Shown here piece by piece: positions 13,553 to 19,723 of a DNA stretch of 19,723 bases. A program made the translations under genes and the position numbers. The stretch spans positions 1 to 19,723 of the forward strand of contig JBEKJD010000013.1 in the NCBI GenBank assembly GCA_050011415.1. The letters run 5' to 3'. The notes beneath the pieces were generated by a model. The model was not told the origin of the DNA, ran no database searches, and was given only the letters and a program-made list of their open reading frames with translations. Numbering within the stretch: position 1 is the first letter of the stretch; each line of letters opens with the position of its first letter. Source of the DNA: JADFXI01 sp050011415. Its GTDB lineage: Bacteria; Nitrospirota; Thermodesulfovibrionia; Thermodesulfovibrionales; Dissulfurispiraceae.

Positions 13553-13925
13553 AACAGCTCCTTAGTCACCTTAATATTCTGGTTCTGCTGAAGAAGGAGT
13601 GCTTTAGCTATTATCCTGACGCATCTTCTTTTTAAGATTCCCTAACTCTCTGTTATGCGTATCTTTTATACAACTTATTTTATACACTCATGCTCAGATC
13701 AGAGTCAAGAGAAAAACGTTTATTCCCGTTCATACCTTTTATAATGTTGCGACCAGGATTCCGTACTGGATAAAATAGTGCCCAAAACCATCTCAACGTA
13801 ATAGCACATACTGTGTGCGCCGAAGTTTCGTAAAGTTTTGGGGGCTAAATCCTCGGTCATCGGAAAACTATATTGTGGTGTGCCGCCACTAAGTCCCGAT
13901 TGTATTGATCCAGTCCCAACGCAGT
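13553..13925. other. AT-rich spacer between kinase fossil and ABC exporter
   Basis: About 35% G+C by hand count (13561-13740). It contains the ribosome site of the fossil. A minus-strand frame (13720-13968) overlaps the exporter's end; its part beyond the exporter (PKTLRNFGAHSMCYYVEMVL and on to KRYERE) is codon-like, but I recognise no family and see no start signal. Confidence 0.4.
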
Positions 13926-15764
13926 CTATTCCTCTCCACGGCCATGATCCACCATGGTCCTGAACCATGTGTTGAGCGCATATACTTCATCGTGTGTACC
14001 AGCGGCCAGCACACGGCCTTTTTCCAGCACCACCACCTGATCAGCCCCTTTGACCATGGAATACCTATGAGCAATGATCAGAATCGTGGTGGTTTTTTTC
14101 AATCGGGCGAGGGTCTGTTTGATTTCCAGTTCTATGGCGTAATCCAGATTAGAAGTGGCCTCGTCCAGCAGCAGGATGCGGGGTTCAGCCACCAGGATGC
14201 GGGCTATTTGCAGGCGCTGGCGCTCGCCCAGGGACAAGCCCATGCCCTGTTCTCCGATCTCGGTATCCAAGCCCTGGGGCAGGCGCTCCACCGTGCGGGT
14301 GAGTCCGGAATCTTTCACAGCTTGAACGATTTCGTCCTTGCTCACATCCTGCTTCTTAAACAGGATATTGTCCCGCAGTGTTCCTTTAAACACCGCGCCG
14401 TCCGCGGACACGATGCCTACAAGCTGCCGTACCGCGGCTGGATCCAGCAGCGTCAAAGGGTATCCGTCAATGAGGATCTCGCCCGATTGCGGTTCGTATA
14501 ATTTGAGCAGCAAGTCCACCAAAGTGGTTTTGCCAGCGCCAGATTGGCCGATCAGGGCCGTGATGCTGTGCGGCACCAGCGTCAGACTGACATTGTTGAT
14601 GACTGGATAGTGCGGCTTGTACCCAAAGGTGACATGGCGGTACTCCACCAGCCCGTGTCCAGGCAGGCAAGGCTCGCCGGGTTTTTCCTCTTCCCCCGAA
14701 TGCAGCAGTAGCAAGGCGCGTGAAATGGAAATGCGCTGGTTCTGCAGTGTGATGAAATGGGAGGTGAGCGCATCAATGGGATCGTATAGCTTATCCAACA
14801 GCGCAGCGAACATCACTACGTCGCCAGGCGTCAACTGACGCTCGATGACCTGCCAGCTGCCGTAAGCGAAAACCAGAAACCTGCCAAAATGGATGGAAAA
14901 GCTCTGCCAAAAAATATAGATGTTCTCAATGCGGTTGCGGCTCAAAAAATTGGTCACCACATTCTGCATGGAGGCAATGAACCGGCCGGTCATGCGTTCT
15001 TCGGCACCGGACACCTTGATGGTTTTGATATTGGCCAGCGAGTTTTGCAGATTGTTTGCGACATCGTCCCATTGCTCGAAATACTGCTCGCTGGTTCCTT
15101 CCAACCGCTTGGCCATCCGCCGGGACAGCGTGGCATATAAAGGTAGGGTGGACAAGGAAATGGCTGTGAAAACTGGATGTTGGGACAGCATGAGACCGAT
15201 GGTTCCCACCAGACGAAAGGCTTGAGACGCAAGTTCCTGAACAATGGTGGTGACTGCCGGTCCCACTTGATCAGTCTGGTCGATCTGTTTGGCCATGGAC
15301 GCGCTGGCATTGCGCGTAAAGAACGACAGTTTGAGCTTGAGAACATGTCGGAATACAGCCCGGATGAAATCCTGCTCCACCTTGCTGGAATATTGGGCGG
15401 ACAAATAGTCGGACAACAGGTTAAAGAGCCGGGAAATCAGGTTAATCAGAAACAGCAGCAGAGCGCCGATGATCAGTGTGCGGAATGCCTGAACAGCGGT
15501 GCGGGGCATCACGGCATGTCTGGTATGTGGCTTCAGGCTTTCCTGGTGCAGCGTTTCTGTCGGCGTGAAGTGCTGAGCGGCCTTGTGCACAAACACGCCG
15601 GACAGATCATTGATCATCACTTTGTAAATAACCGGCTCCAGCAGGTCAGCGGCAATGGCCAACAGCATAAACATAACCACCATTCCGATGGTCCGTTTAT
15701 AGGGAACGGTAAAAACAAAAAGTTCCTTGATAAATTCTATCCAAGAATATTGTTTTTTCGTCAT
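13926..15764 (-). CDS. ABC exporter half-transporter (fused TM and ATPase domains)
   Basis: 612 aa. The type IV exporter TM domain spans ~20-345 (about six helices), with an unusual ~40-residue polar insert between helices 1 and 2 (~57-92). ATPase: Walker A GQSGAGKT 406-413, signature LSLGER 510-515, Walker B ILLLDEATS with D534 and E535, D-loop SNLD, H-loop H566. The signature is LSLGE rather than LSGGQ, and the Q-loop glutamine is replaced (IVSADGAVF, Ala454). It should dimerise in the inner membrane and export lipid, peptide or drug; the substrate is unknown. G+C is about 63% at 14161-14340 against 35% in the flank, suggesting acquisition. Ends HGRGEE. Confidence 0.9.
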   Translation of the reverse strand: MTKKQYSWIEFIKELFVFTVPYKRTIGMVVMFMLLAIAADLLEPVIYKVMINDLSGVFVHKAAQHFTPTETLHQESLKPHTRHAVMPRTAVQAFRTLIIGALLLFLINLISRLFNLLSDYLSAQYSSKVEQDFIRAVFRHVLKLKLSFFTRNASASMAKQIDQTDQVGPAVTTIVQELASQAFRLVGTIGLMLSQHPVFTAISLSTLPLYATLSRRMAKRLEGTSEQYFEQWDDVANNLQNSLANIKTIKVSGAEERMTGRFIASMQNVVTNFLSRNRIENIYIFWQSFSIHFGRFLVFAYGSWQVIERQLTPGDVVMFAALLDKLYDPIDALTSHFITLQNQRISISRALLLLHSGEEEKPGEPCLPGHGLVEYRHVTFGYKPHYPVINNVSLTLVPHSITALIGQSGAGKTTLVDLLLKLYEPQSGEILIDGYPLTLLDPAAVRQLVGIVSADGAVFKGTLRDNILFKKQDVSKDEIVQAVKDSGLTRTVERLPQGLDTEIGEQGMGLSLGERQRLQIARILVAEPRILLLDEATSNLDYAIELEIKQTLARLKKTTTILIIAHRYSMVKGADQVVVLEKGRVLAAGTHDEVYALNTWFRTMVDHGRGEE

Positions 15765-15773
15765 AGCTATGAC
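15760..15773. repeat. 14-bp perfect palindrome over the exporter start codon
   Basis: GTCATAGCTATGAC covers the exporter ATG (15762-15764 on the minus strand). A regulator operator or start-site hairpin is possible; no Shine-Dalgarno is visible. Confidence 0.3.
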
Positions 15774-16168
15774 ACAATCATCTCATTTATAACTTGTTAA
15801 GACGCGGTGGAACCTGTAAAAATTGGGGGCAACTCTCAATGCTATCATTCACTCAACTTTTATGAAAATACTTTTCAAACTTGTACTCACAAGAATTATA
15901 GCAGATGTTTGTTGAACGAATTCAGGTAGTGCAACTCCCATTCTGAGAACAACGGAACATTTTCCAGGTTTGGCCCTATATTCTTAGGGAAAAAAAGCGC
16001 AGGCATTTTTTTGAGGAATAACAGATTTTTCGACTGCGGGGTGAAAGCTCACAACTCCTCTCTTCTGTCAAAGACCTTCAAGGGTGTTGCTCACCTGCAG
16101 AGGAAAATTCTTGCTAAGGAGTCTGTGGATGAACTAATTTTCAATGCATCCAGATGCATCCAATTTTG
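15774..16168. other. Divergent spacer between exporter and FlgO-OmpA gene
   Basis: Holds the exporter promoter (15895-15903, minus) and, near the right end, ATGCATCCA in tandem at 16144 and 16154 (10-bp period) directly before the next promoter's -35, a plausible activator or repressor site. CCCTA/TAGGG hairpin near 15976-15991 is followed by an A-run. No gene recognised. Confidence 0.4.
15895..15903 (-). promoter_or_regulatory. Extended -10 promoter for the ABC exporter
   Basis: The minus strand reads TGCTATAAT, the fourth exact copy of this string in the window, predicting a leader of about 125 nt before the exporter ATG. Confidence 0.4.
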
Positions 16169-16197
16169 TTGACTCTTTTATTACACTGTGCTATAAA
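16169..16197 (+). promoter_or_regulatory. Promoter of the FlgO-OmpA gene
   Basis: TTGACT (16169-16174), 17-nt spacer, TATAAA (16192-16197) preceded by TGC, so it combines a -35 with an extended -10. Confidence 0.6.
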
Positions 16198-16250
16198 TTT
16201 GTTGCTATTTGCGATGATAAGTGAAGAAAAGCTGATCAGGAGGTATTCAG

Positions 16251-17255
16251 GTGAAATATGTGAAAAACTTAATGCTTTTTATTTTATTAGGTTCGTCACT
16301 TTTTTTAATCTCGCCGGCAGGGGGGGAAGAAGTAATTAAGGCACAATATAACGAGCAAATAGGTATTTTTGCCAGCCATACAAATGTTGGACACTTAAAT
16401 TCATTAGTTATTTTTCTGGCAGACCAGCTTGAAAGAAATATTAACAAAAAATACTTATCGACACCCGCTATTGTGACTTCTTTTGTTTGCTTGAGCGACC
16501 TTAAGAGAACATCATCGTTGGGGAGATTAATTTCCGAGAATTTGATGCATGAACTCCAAGTGCGGAGGTGGAGAATATTCGATGTCAGACTGGTTAAAGA
16601 TATAATAATGACTGATGCGGGCGAGTTTTCACTTAGCAGAAACATCAAACAAATAAGAAGCCAATATGCAGTAAGCAGTATAATTACCGGTACTTACACA
16701 GTTGCAGGTTCAGATATTATCGTAAATGCAAGGGTCCTTGATATCGATTCCGGTACAGTAGTTTCAAGCTCTCAATCAACTCTGCCATTAAACGACCTCA
16801 CAACGGAATTGCTTGATTCAGATATGGTTCTCAAGTCTGTTAAAGAGGAGCCGGCAATTGTCCTTCCGTCTGAACCGAAGGCTGAGGAGAAGGTAATCGT
16901 CGTTGCCCTTGAGGACATACATTTCGATTTCGACAAGTCGACCCTCACAAAAGAAGCGCAGACGATACTGAAAAAGAATCTCAAGATTCTGCAAGAAAAC
17001 CCTAAGGCAAAAGTCCGTATTGCAGGATATACTTCTGCTTCCGGCACTGAAGAGTATAACCAAAAGTTGAGCGAAAGAAGGGCAAACGCTGTCAAAGATT
17101 ACCTCGTAGCAGAAGGGATCGTTACCCCTGACAGGCTTTCCGAAATCGGATATGGCAAAACAAAACCTGTGATGTATGAAGCAGCGCCGAAAGACCTTTA
17201 CTCAACAGCGGCAAAGGCTAACATGAGAGTTCTTTTTGAGATTATGGTGAAATAG
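16251..17255 (+). CDS. Exported FlgO-like/OmpA-C fusion protein
   Basis: 334 aa. GTG start with AGGAGG 6-7 nt upstream. Signal peptide ~1-25 (KNLMLFILLGSSLFLISPAG). Residues ~45-185 resemble the FlgO domain: LADQLERNI, IVTSFVCLSDLKRTSSLGRLISENLM, then a RRWRIFDVRLVKDIIM stretch. A linker rich in Glu/Pro/Lys (~200-215) leads to an OmpA C-terminal peptidoglycan-binding domain ~218-332: IHFDFDKSTLTKEAQTIL, GYTSASGTEEYNQKLSERRA, GYGKTKP. The OmpA module should hold it to peptidoglycan while the FlgO-like part works in the periplasm or at the outer membrane. FlgO itself is a flagellar outer-membrane component in Vibrio; no flagellar gene is nearby, so that role is not implied. Confidence 0.88.
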   Translation: MKYVKNLMLFILLGSSLFLISPAGGEEVIKAQYNEQIGIFASHTNVGHLNSLVIFLADQLERNINKKYLSTPAIVTSFVCLSDLKRTSSLGRLISENLMHELQVRRWRIFDVRLVKDIIMTDAGEFSLSRNIKQIRSQYAVSSIITGTYTVAGSDIIVNARVLDIDSGTVVSSSQSTLPLNDLTTELLDSDMVLKSVKEEPAIVLPSEPKAEEKVIVVALEDIHFDFDKSTLTKEAQTILKKNLKILQENPKAKVRIAGYTSASGTEEYNQKLSERRANAVKDYLVAEGIVTPDRLSEIGYGKTKPVMYEAAPKDLYSTAAKANMRVLFEIMVK

Positions 17256-17259
17256 GAAC

Positions 17260-17463
17260 ACGAGGCCAAGGGTGCTTGCATCGTTCGGTCTGAATATTAA
17301 CAGCTCGCTCGAACTTTCCGTACTCACTGTATTTTTGAGCAATATTGTCAGTAATGTGCCTGCGGTAATGCTGTTACTCAACCATATGGACTTGCACGCG
17401 ACTCATAACCTGTATATGCTCGGGCTGACAACGAATATGTCGAAATCTGAAAAGATTTGGTGA
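17260..17463 (+). pseudogene. Fragment of an ArsB/CitM-type ion transporter
   Basis: The frame reads RVLASFGLN, then LELSVLTVFLSNIVSNVPAVMLLLNHMDL and stops at 17463. The LSN(I/L)VSNVPAVMLL segment is a hallmark of the arsenite/citrate/anion transporter superfamily, where it lies in the second half of a ~400-residue protein. Only about 60 codons are present, there is no ribosome site, and the sequence loses resemblance after NLYMLGL. It is a remnant between the FlgO-OmpA gene and the convergent cyclase. Confidence 0.6.
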
Positions 17464-17468
17464 TGACG

Positions 17469-18575
17469 TCATTTGATTTCACAGCCCTGGATTAGCAACT
17501 GGACAAAACGCTTTATGTTAACTTCGCTCTGGACGCTGACCGACGTGAACTCAATACCCGACAGGAAGGACCCCTTTTCCTCCTGCGTTCTAAGTATCTT
17601 TGCATAGATGTCGGTGGCCTTGTAGCCGAGCAACGACAAGTCGAGACCCATCTTGATATCCGAATACGGGACTAACTGCTTTCCCATTTCGGCAAGAATA
17701 CCTTGATAACTGATGTCTCTGATTACGCCTTGGTGTATCTGCGGCAGCACAATCTTGTCCATCACCAACTGGTACTTGAACGGGATGCTAACTTCAACGC
17801 GCGGACTCTTTCGGATTTCCTTGCGAGGTAGCTTCAGACCAAGCGACGGAATAGCCAGTACCTCGTAGAGGTCAATCGGCCTGGCTTTTCCCTTCACGAG
17901 GACATCTATTGGTTTGCTGATCGTGACGAAGTCCTGGCAGTGGTCAAGTGTGCCCTGGCTGATCAGCACCTGCCCGCGCAGGCTGAACGCCTCAATGCGT
18001 GAAGCTATGTTTACCTCGTCACCGATGACCGTGTATTCTGAATGAAGAGCCGAACCCAGTAACCCGGCCATCACCGTACCCGTGTTTATTCCTATCCCCA
18101 TAAACAGCTCAGGAATCTCAAGGTTCTTGTGATAAAAGTTGATTTCGTCCATTGCAATCTGCATTTCCACCGCACAAGTAATTGCGTGCTTGACGTCGTC
18201 CCGGTACAAATATGGGGCACCGAATAGCACCATGATCGAGTCACCCATGAACTTGTCGATCGTGCCCTGGTTGCGCACTACGATCTCGCTCATTTTTGAT
18301 AGGTAGCGGTTCAATAGGTCGAGCACCACACCAGCAGGATAGACTTCCGAGATTGACGTGAACCCCCGCAGATCCGTCATCAGGATAGTGACCTCTCGAC
18401 TAGAATAATTGCCACTAGATGTCACGTTCCAGGCGTTATCGATTGCGCTCACCAGCACGTTTTGCACTTGTTGGAGTGCCTCGCCGCGCAGCGGTGCCCC
18501 AGTTTCGAGGGTTACAATTTCCTGGATCTGCCTCAATGCATCTTCCCAACTCAGATTTATCATTTTGGTCCCCAT
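17469..18575 (-). CDS. Class III nucleotide cyclase fused to a PilZ domain
   Basis: 368 aa, soluble. The cyclase domain is ~58-240: metal-binding D68 (MTDLRGFT) and D112 (FMGDSIM), purine-site K108 and T182 (YTVIGD, the Lys/Thr pair of class IIIb), and transition-state N189 and R193 (VNIASR). All catalytic positions are present, so it should make cAMP or cGMP. The C-terminal PilZ domain ~250-350 has RxxxR (R255-R259) and DxSxxG (D287-G292), the c-di-GMP contacts. The fusion suggests c-di-GMP control of cAMP/cGMP synthesis. Residues 1-57 are a short helical lead. ATG 18575 lacks a clear ribosome site; ATG 18563 has GGGGA just upstream and is an equally good start. No effector gene is adjacent. 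Confidence 0.92.
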   Translation of the reverse strand: MGTKMINLSWEDALRQIQEIVTLETGAPLRGEALQQVQNVLVSAIDNAWNVTSSGNYSSREVTILMTDLRGFTSISEVYPAGVVLDLLNRYLSKMSEIVVRNQGTIDKFMGDSIMVLFGAPYLYRDDVKHAITCAVEMQIAMDEINFYHKNLEIPELFMGIGINTGTVMAGLLGSALHSEYTVIGDEVNIASRIEAFSLRGQVLISQGTLDHCQDFVTISKPIDVLVKGKARPIDLYEVLAIPSLGLKLPRKEIRKSPRVEVSIPFKYQLVMDKIVLPQIHQGVIRDISYQGILAEMGKQLVPYSDIKMGLDLSLLGYKATDIYAKILRTQEEKGSFLSGIEFTSVSVQSEVNIKRFVQLLIQGCEIK

Positions 18576-19183
18576 ATACAGTGCTGCGAGTTATAATGGT
18601 ACGGCTTGTATGCTGCCAGCGCAGGCTTTTTCTTAAAGAACTCAATCTTCGTGGCGACTATTCCCTTAAGGTCTCTACTTGCTCATTTAATGCCACCTTG
18701 CAAAGTTCCCAAATCGGATTATACAGTAATCATGAAAAAAAATCGTTGCCTATAGATGAAGGTTTCATTTAGGGACTCATTATTTCGATATGTAACATGT
18801 CATTTCAAGGGAGTGCCCGGCGGCGTTGACTTTGGGGAGGAATTAATATCCTCTCCGGTCCTCCAAAATGTTGACTATGACCGGAAAGAAACAATTTCAT
18901 TAAATCTATATTGTTTTGTTGTGCAGTCATACCCATTTAGAGACCACCTGTCAAGCAAAAAAAATGTCTTCTGTAGAAATTAATAGACTGCTCAATATTT
19001 TATAACCTGCCGACGACTATAAACTGTGATCATTTTATAGTAGACTATTACAATTGGGTGGTTGAAGGACTAATTTCTTTAGTGGTTTTTTTGAAAGGTA
19101 CTTTGAAGTATGCATTTCCTCACAAAGAACTCAAATATTGTCTCAGGACATCGGGGAAGATATGAAAGTCGTCCTCTTTAGTG
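18576..19183. other. AT-rich 600-nt region without recognisable gene
   Basis: No frame here has a convincing ribosome site or known motif. The strongest structure is a hairpin at 18834-18856. The stretch ends near the promoter of the basic protein. It could hold an unannotated small RNA or degenerated sequence. Confidence 0.4.
18834..18856. repeat. 8-bp stem hairpin in the AT-rich gap
   Basis: GGGGAGGA (18834-18841) pairs with TCCTCTCC (18849-18856), one G-T wobble, loop ATTAATA. No adjacent T-run, so terminator function is doubtful. Confidence 0.4.
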
Positions 19184-19192
19184 TGGTAGAAT
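19184..19192 (+). promoter_or_regulatory. Possible extended -10 for the basic protein gene
   Basis: TGG plus TAGAAT, giving a leader of about 30 nt before ATG 19228. No clear -35. Confidence 0.3.
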
Positions 19193-19227
19193 AGCAGCCA
19201 ATGACTGACGGAAAAAGGAGAGGAATA

Positions 19228-19530
19228 ATGAAGGCAAAGGATAGTGCAGGGGAAAAGACAAAGGCAAAGGCGAAAAAGCCCTCAGTTAAGGCGGCCAGCA
19301 AATCAGTGAAGAGGACGGCTGCCGCTCCGAAGGCGGAGAAGTCAAAAGCCGCAGGAAAGAAGACAGGCATGGGAAGGGAAATAGATAGGGCTAGGGCGTT
19401 CTTCAAATCCTTGACGCTTAACGATGTGGCGAAGCTGGGAGAAGAGGGGATGAGTAAATTAGAAGGAATGTTCGCCGCGATCTCCGCGTTCGGGCGGAAG
19501 CTGCGGGAGAACGCGAAGACGAAGAAATAA
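19228..19530 (+). CDS. Histone-H1-like Lys/Ala-rich basic protein
   Basis: 100 aa from ATG 19228, chosen because AAAGGAGAGG lies directly upstream; the frame is open from an ATG at 19201, which lacks a ribosome site. Residues 1-47 are disordered, made of Lys, Ala, Ser and Pro (KAKAKKPSVKAASKSVKRTA and similar), as in bacterial H1-like DNA-binding tails. Residues ~48-100 look helical (RARAFFKSLTLNDVAKLGEE, then a Gly/Lys-ending tail). It is probably cytoplasmic and binds nucleic acid non-specifically; this rests on composition only. G+C is much higher than the gap before it. An 11-bp direct repeat GGACATCGGGG flanks the gene (19146-19156 and 19544-19554). Confidence 0.65.
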   Translation: MKAKDSAGEKTKAKAKKPSVKAASKSVKRTAAAPKAEKSKAAGKKTGMGREIDRARAFFKSLTLNDVAKLGEEGMSKLEGMFAAISAFGRKLRENAKTKK

Positions 19531-19705
19531 GGATGAGAAATTCGGACATCGGGGCGGCGAAATCAGCAGCCTTTTTTTGCGTCTGCGCTAACGGGCCCAT
19601 TGTATGTTAATGAGCGTTTTTCGTGGTCATTAGTTTTTGCGTAGTACTCCAGTAATTATCAATTTCTCTGAGATGTCCGAGGTGTCTCTTATAGGGAGGA
19701 ATGTT

Positions 19706-19723
19706 GTGCGGCACCGGTTGTCC
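19706..19723 (+). CDS. Possible gene start cut by the right edge
   Basis: GGGAGGA (19694-19700) precedes GTG at 19706 by 5 nt, giving MRHRLS before the edge. A start at ATG 19701 in another frame is too close to the ribosome site. Only six codons are visible, so no product can be named. Confidence 0.25.

Noticed and set aside
13905..14501. 198-codon plus-strand frame
   Set aside because: Antisense to the ABC ATPase domain, in G+C-rich sequence where opposite-strand frames stay open easily.
15177..15800. 207-codon plus-strand frame
   Set aside because: Antisense to the exporter TM domain; no start signal.

Overview
The window reads as chromosome of an uncultured Gram-negative bacterium with a background near 42-45% G+C. 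Lipoprotein-like and OmpA-like genes, several membrane sensor kinases and a probable selenoprotein suggest something like a Nitrospirota or Desulfobacterota lineage. No rRNA or other marker is present, so that placement is a weak inference. I see no tRNA, rRNA, CRISPR array or complete insertion sequence.

Left end (1-2957): a chorismate-using enzyme (pabB/trpE type, cut by the window edge) lies downstream of dcd on the minus strand. Between them are a 9-bp perfect palindrome and a second, synonymously diverged copy of the last codons of dcd. A CAP-domain secreted protein is divergent from dcd.

Signalling block (3163-8463, all minus): a four-PAS HisKA_2 kinase, an unknown two-TM protein, and a membrane hybrid kinase with a receiver. 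Both kinases carry one domain of about 59% G+C inside a body of about 42-44% (hand counts), which points to domain-level acquisition.

Plus-strand small-protein block (8825-11548): the main find is a DUF1573-family exported protein whose conserved cysteine codon is an in-frame TGA at 9011-9013. It is followed 15 nt later by a perfect 7-bp stem with a 6-nt loop carrying G at position 2, as expected for a bacterial SECIS. I read it as a selenoprotein (138 aa, Sec63). After it come two small membrane proteins, a repeat-like inverted repeat, and an overlapping VOC-protein/lipoprotein pair of higher G+C.

Right half (11781-19723): a short ORF with a strong ribosome site, a REC-PAS-histidine kinase, and just upstream of it the fossil of a second kinase gene that kept only its ribosome site plus first 7 codons and its last ~30 codons. 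Then come a G+C-rich ABC exporter, a FlgO-OmpA envelope protein, a transporter fragment, a class III nucleotide cyclase fused to a PilZ domain, a long AT-rich gap, a histone-H1-like basic protein, and a possible gene start at the edge.

Two themes cut across the window. First, the extended -10 string TGCTATAAT occurs four times, always between genes; in two cases it sits 5-6 nt before an ATG, which predicts leaderless mRNAs. Second, several gene fossils show active deletion and replacement.
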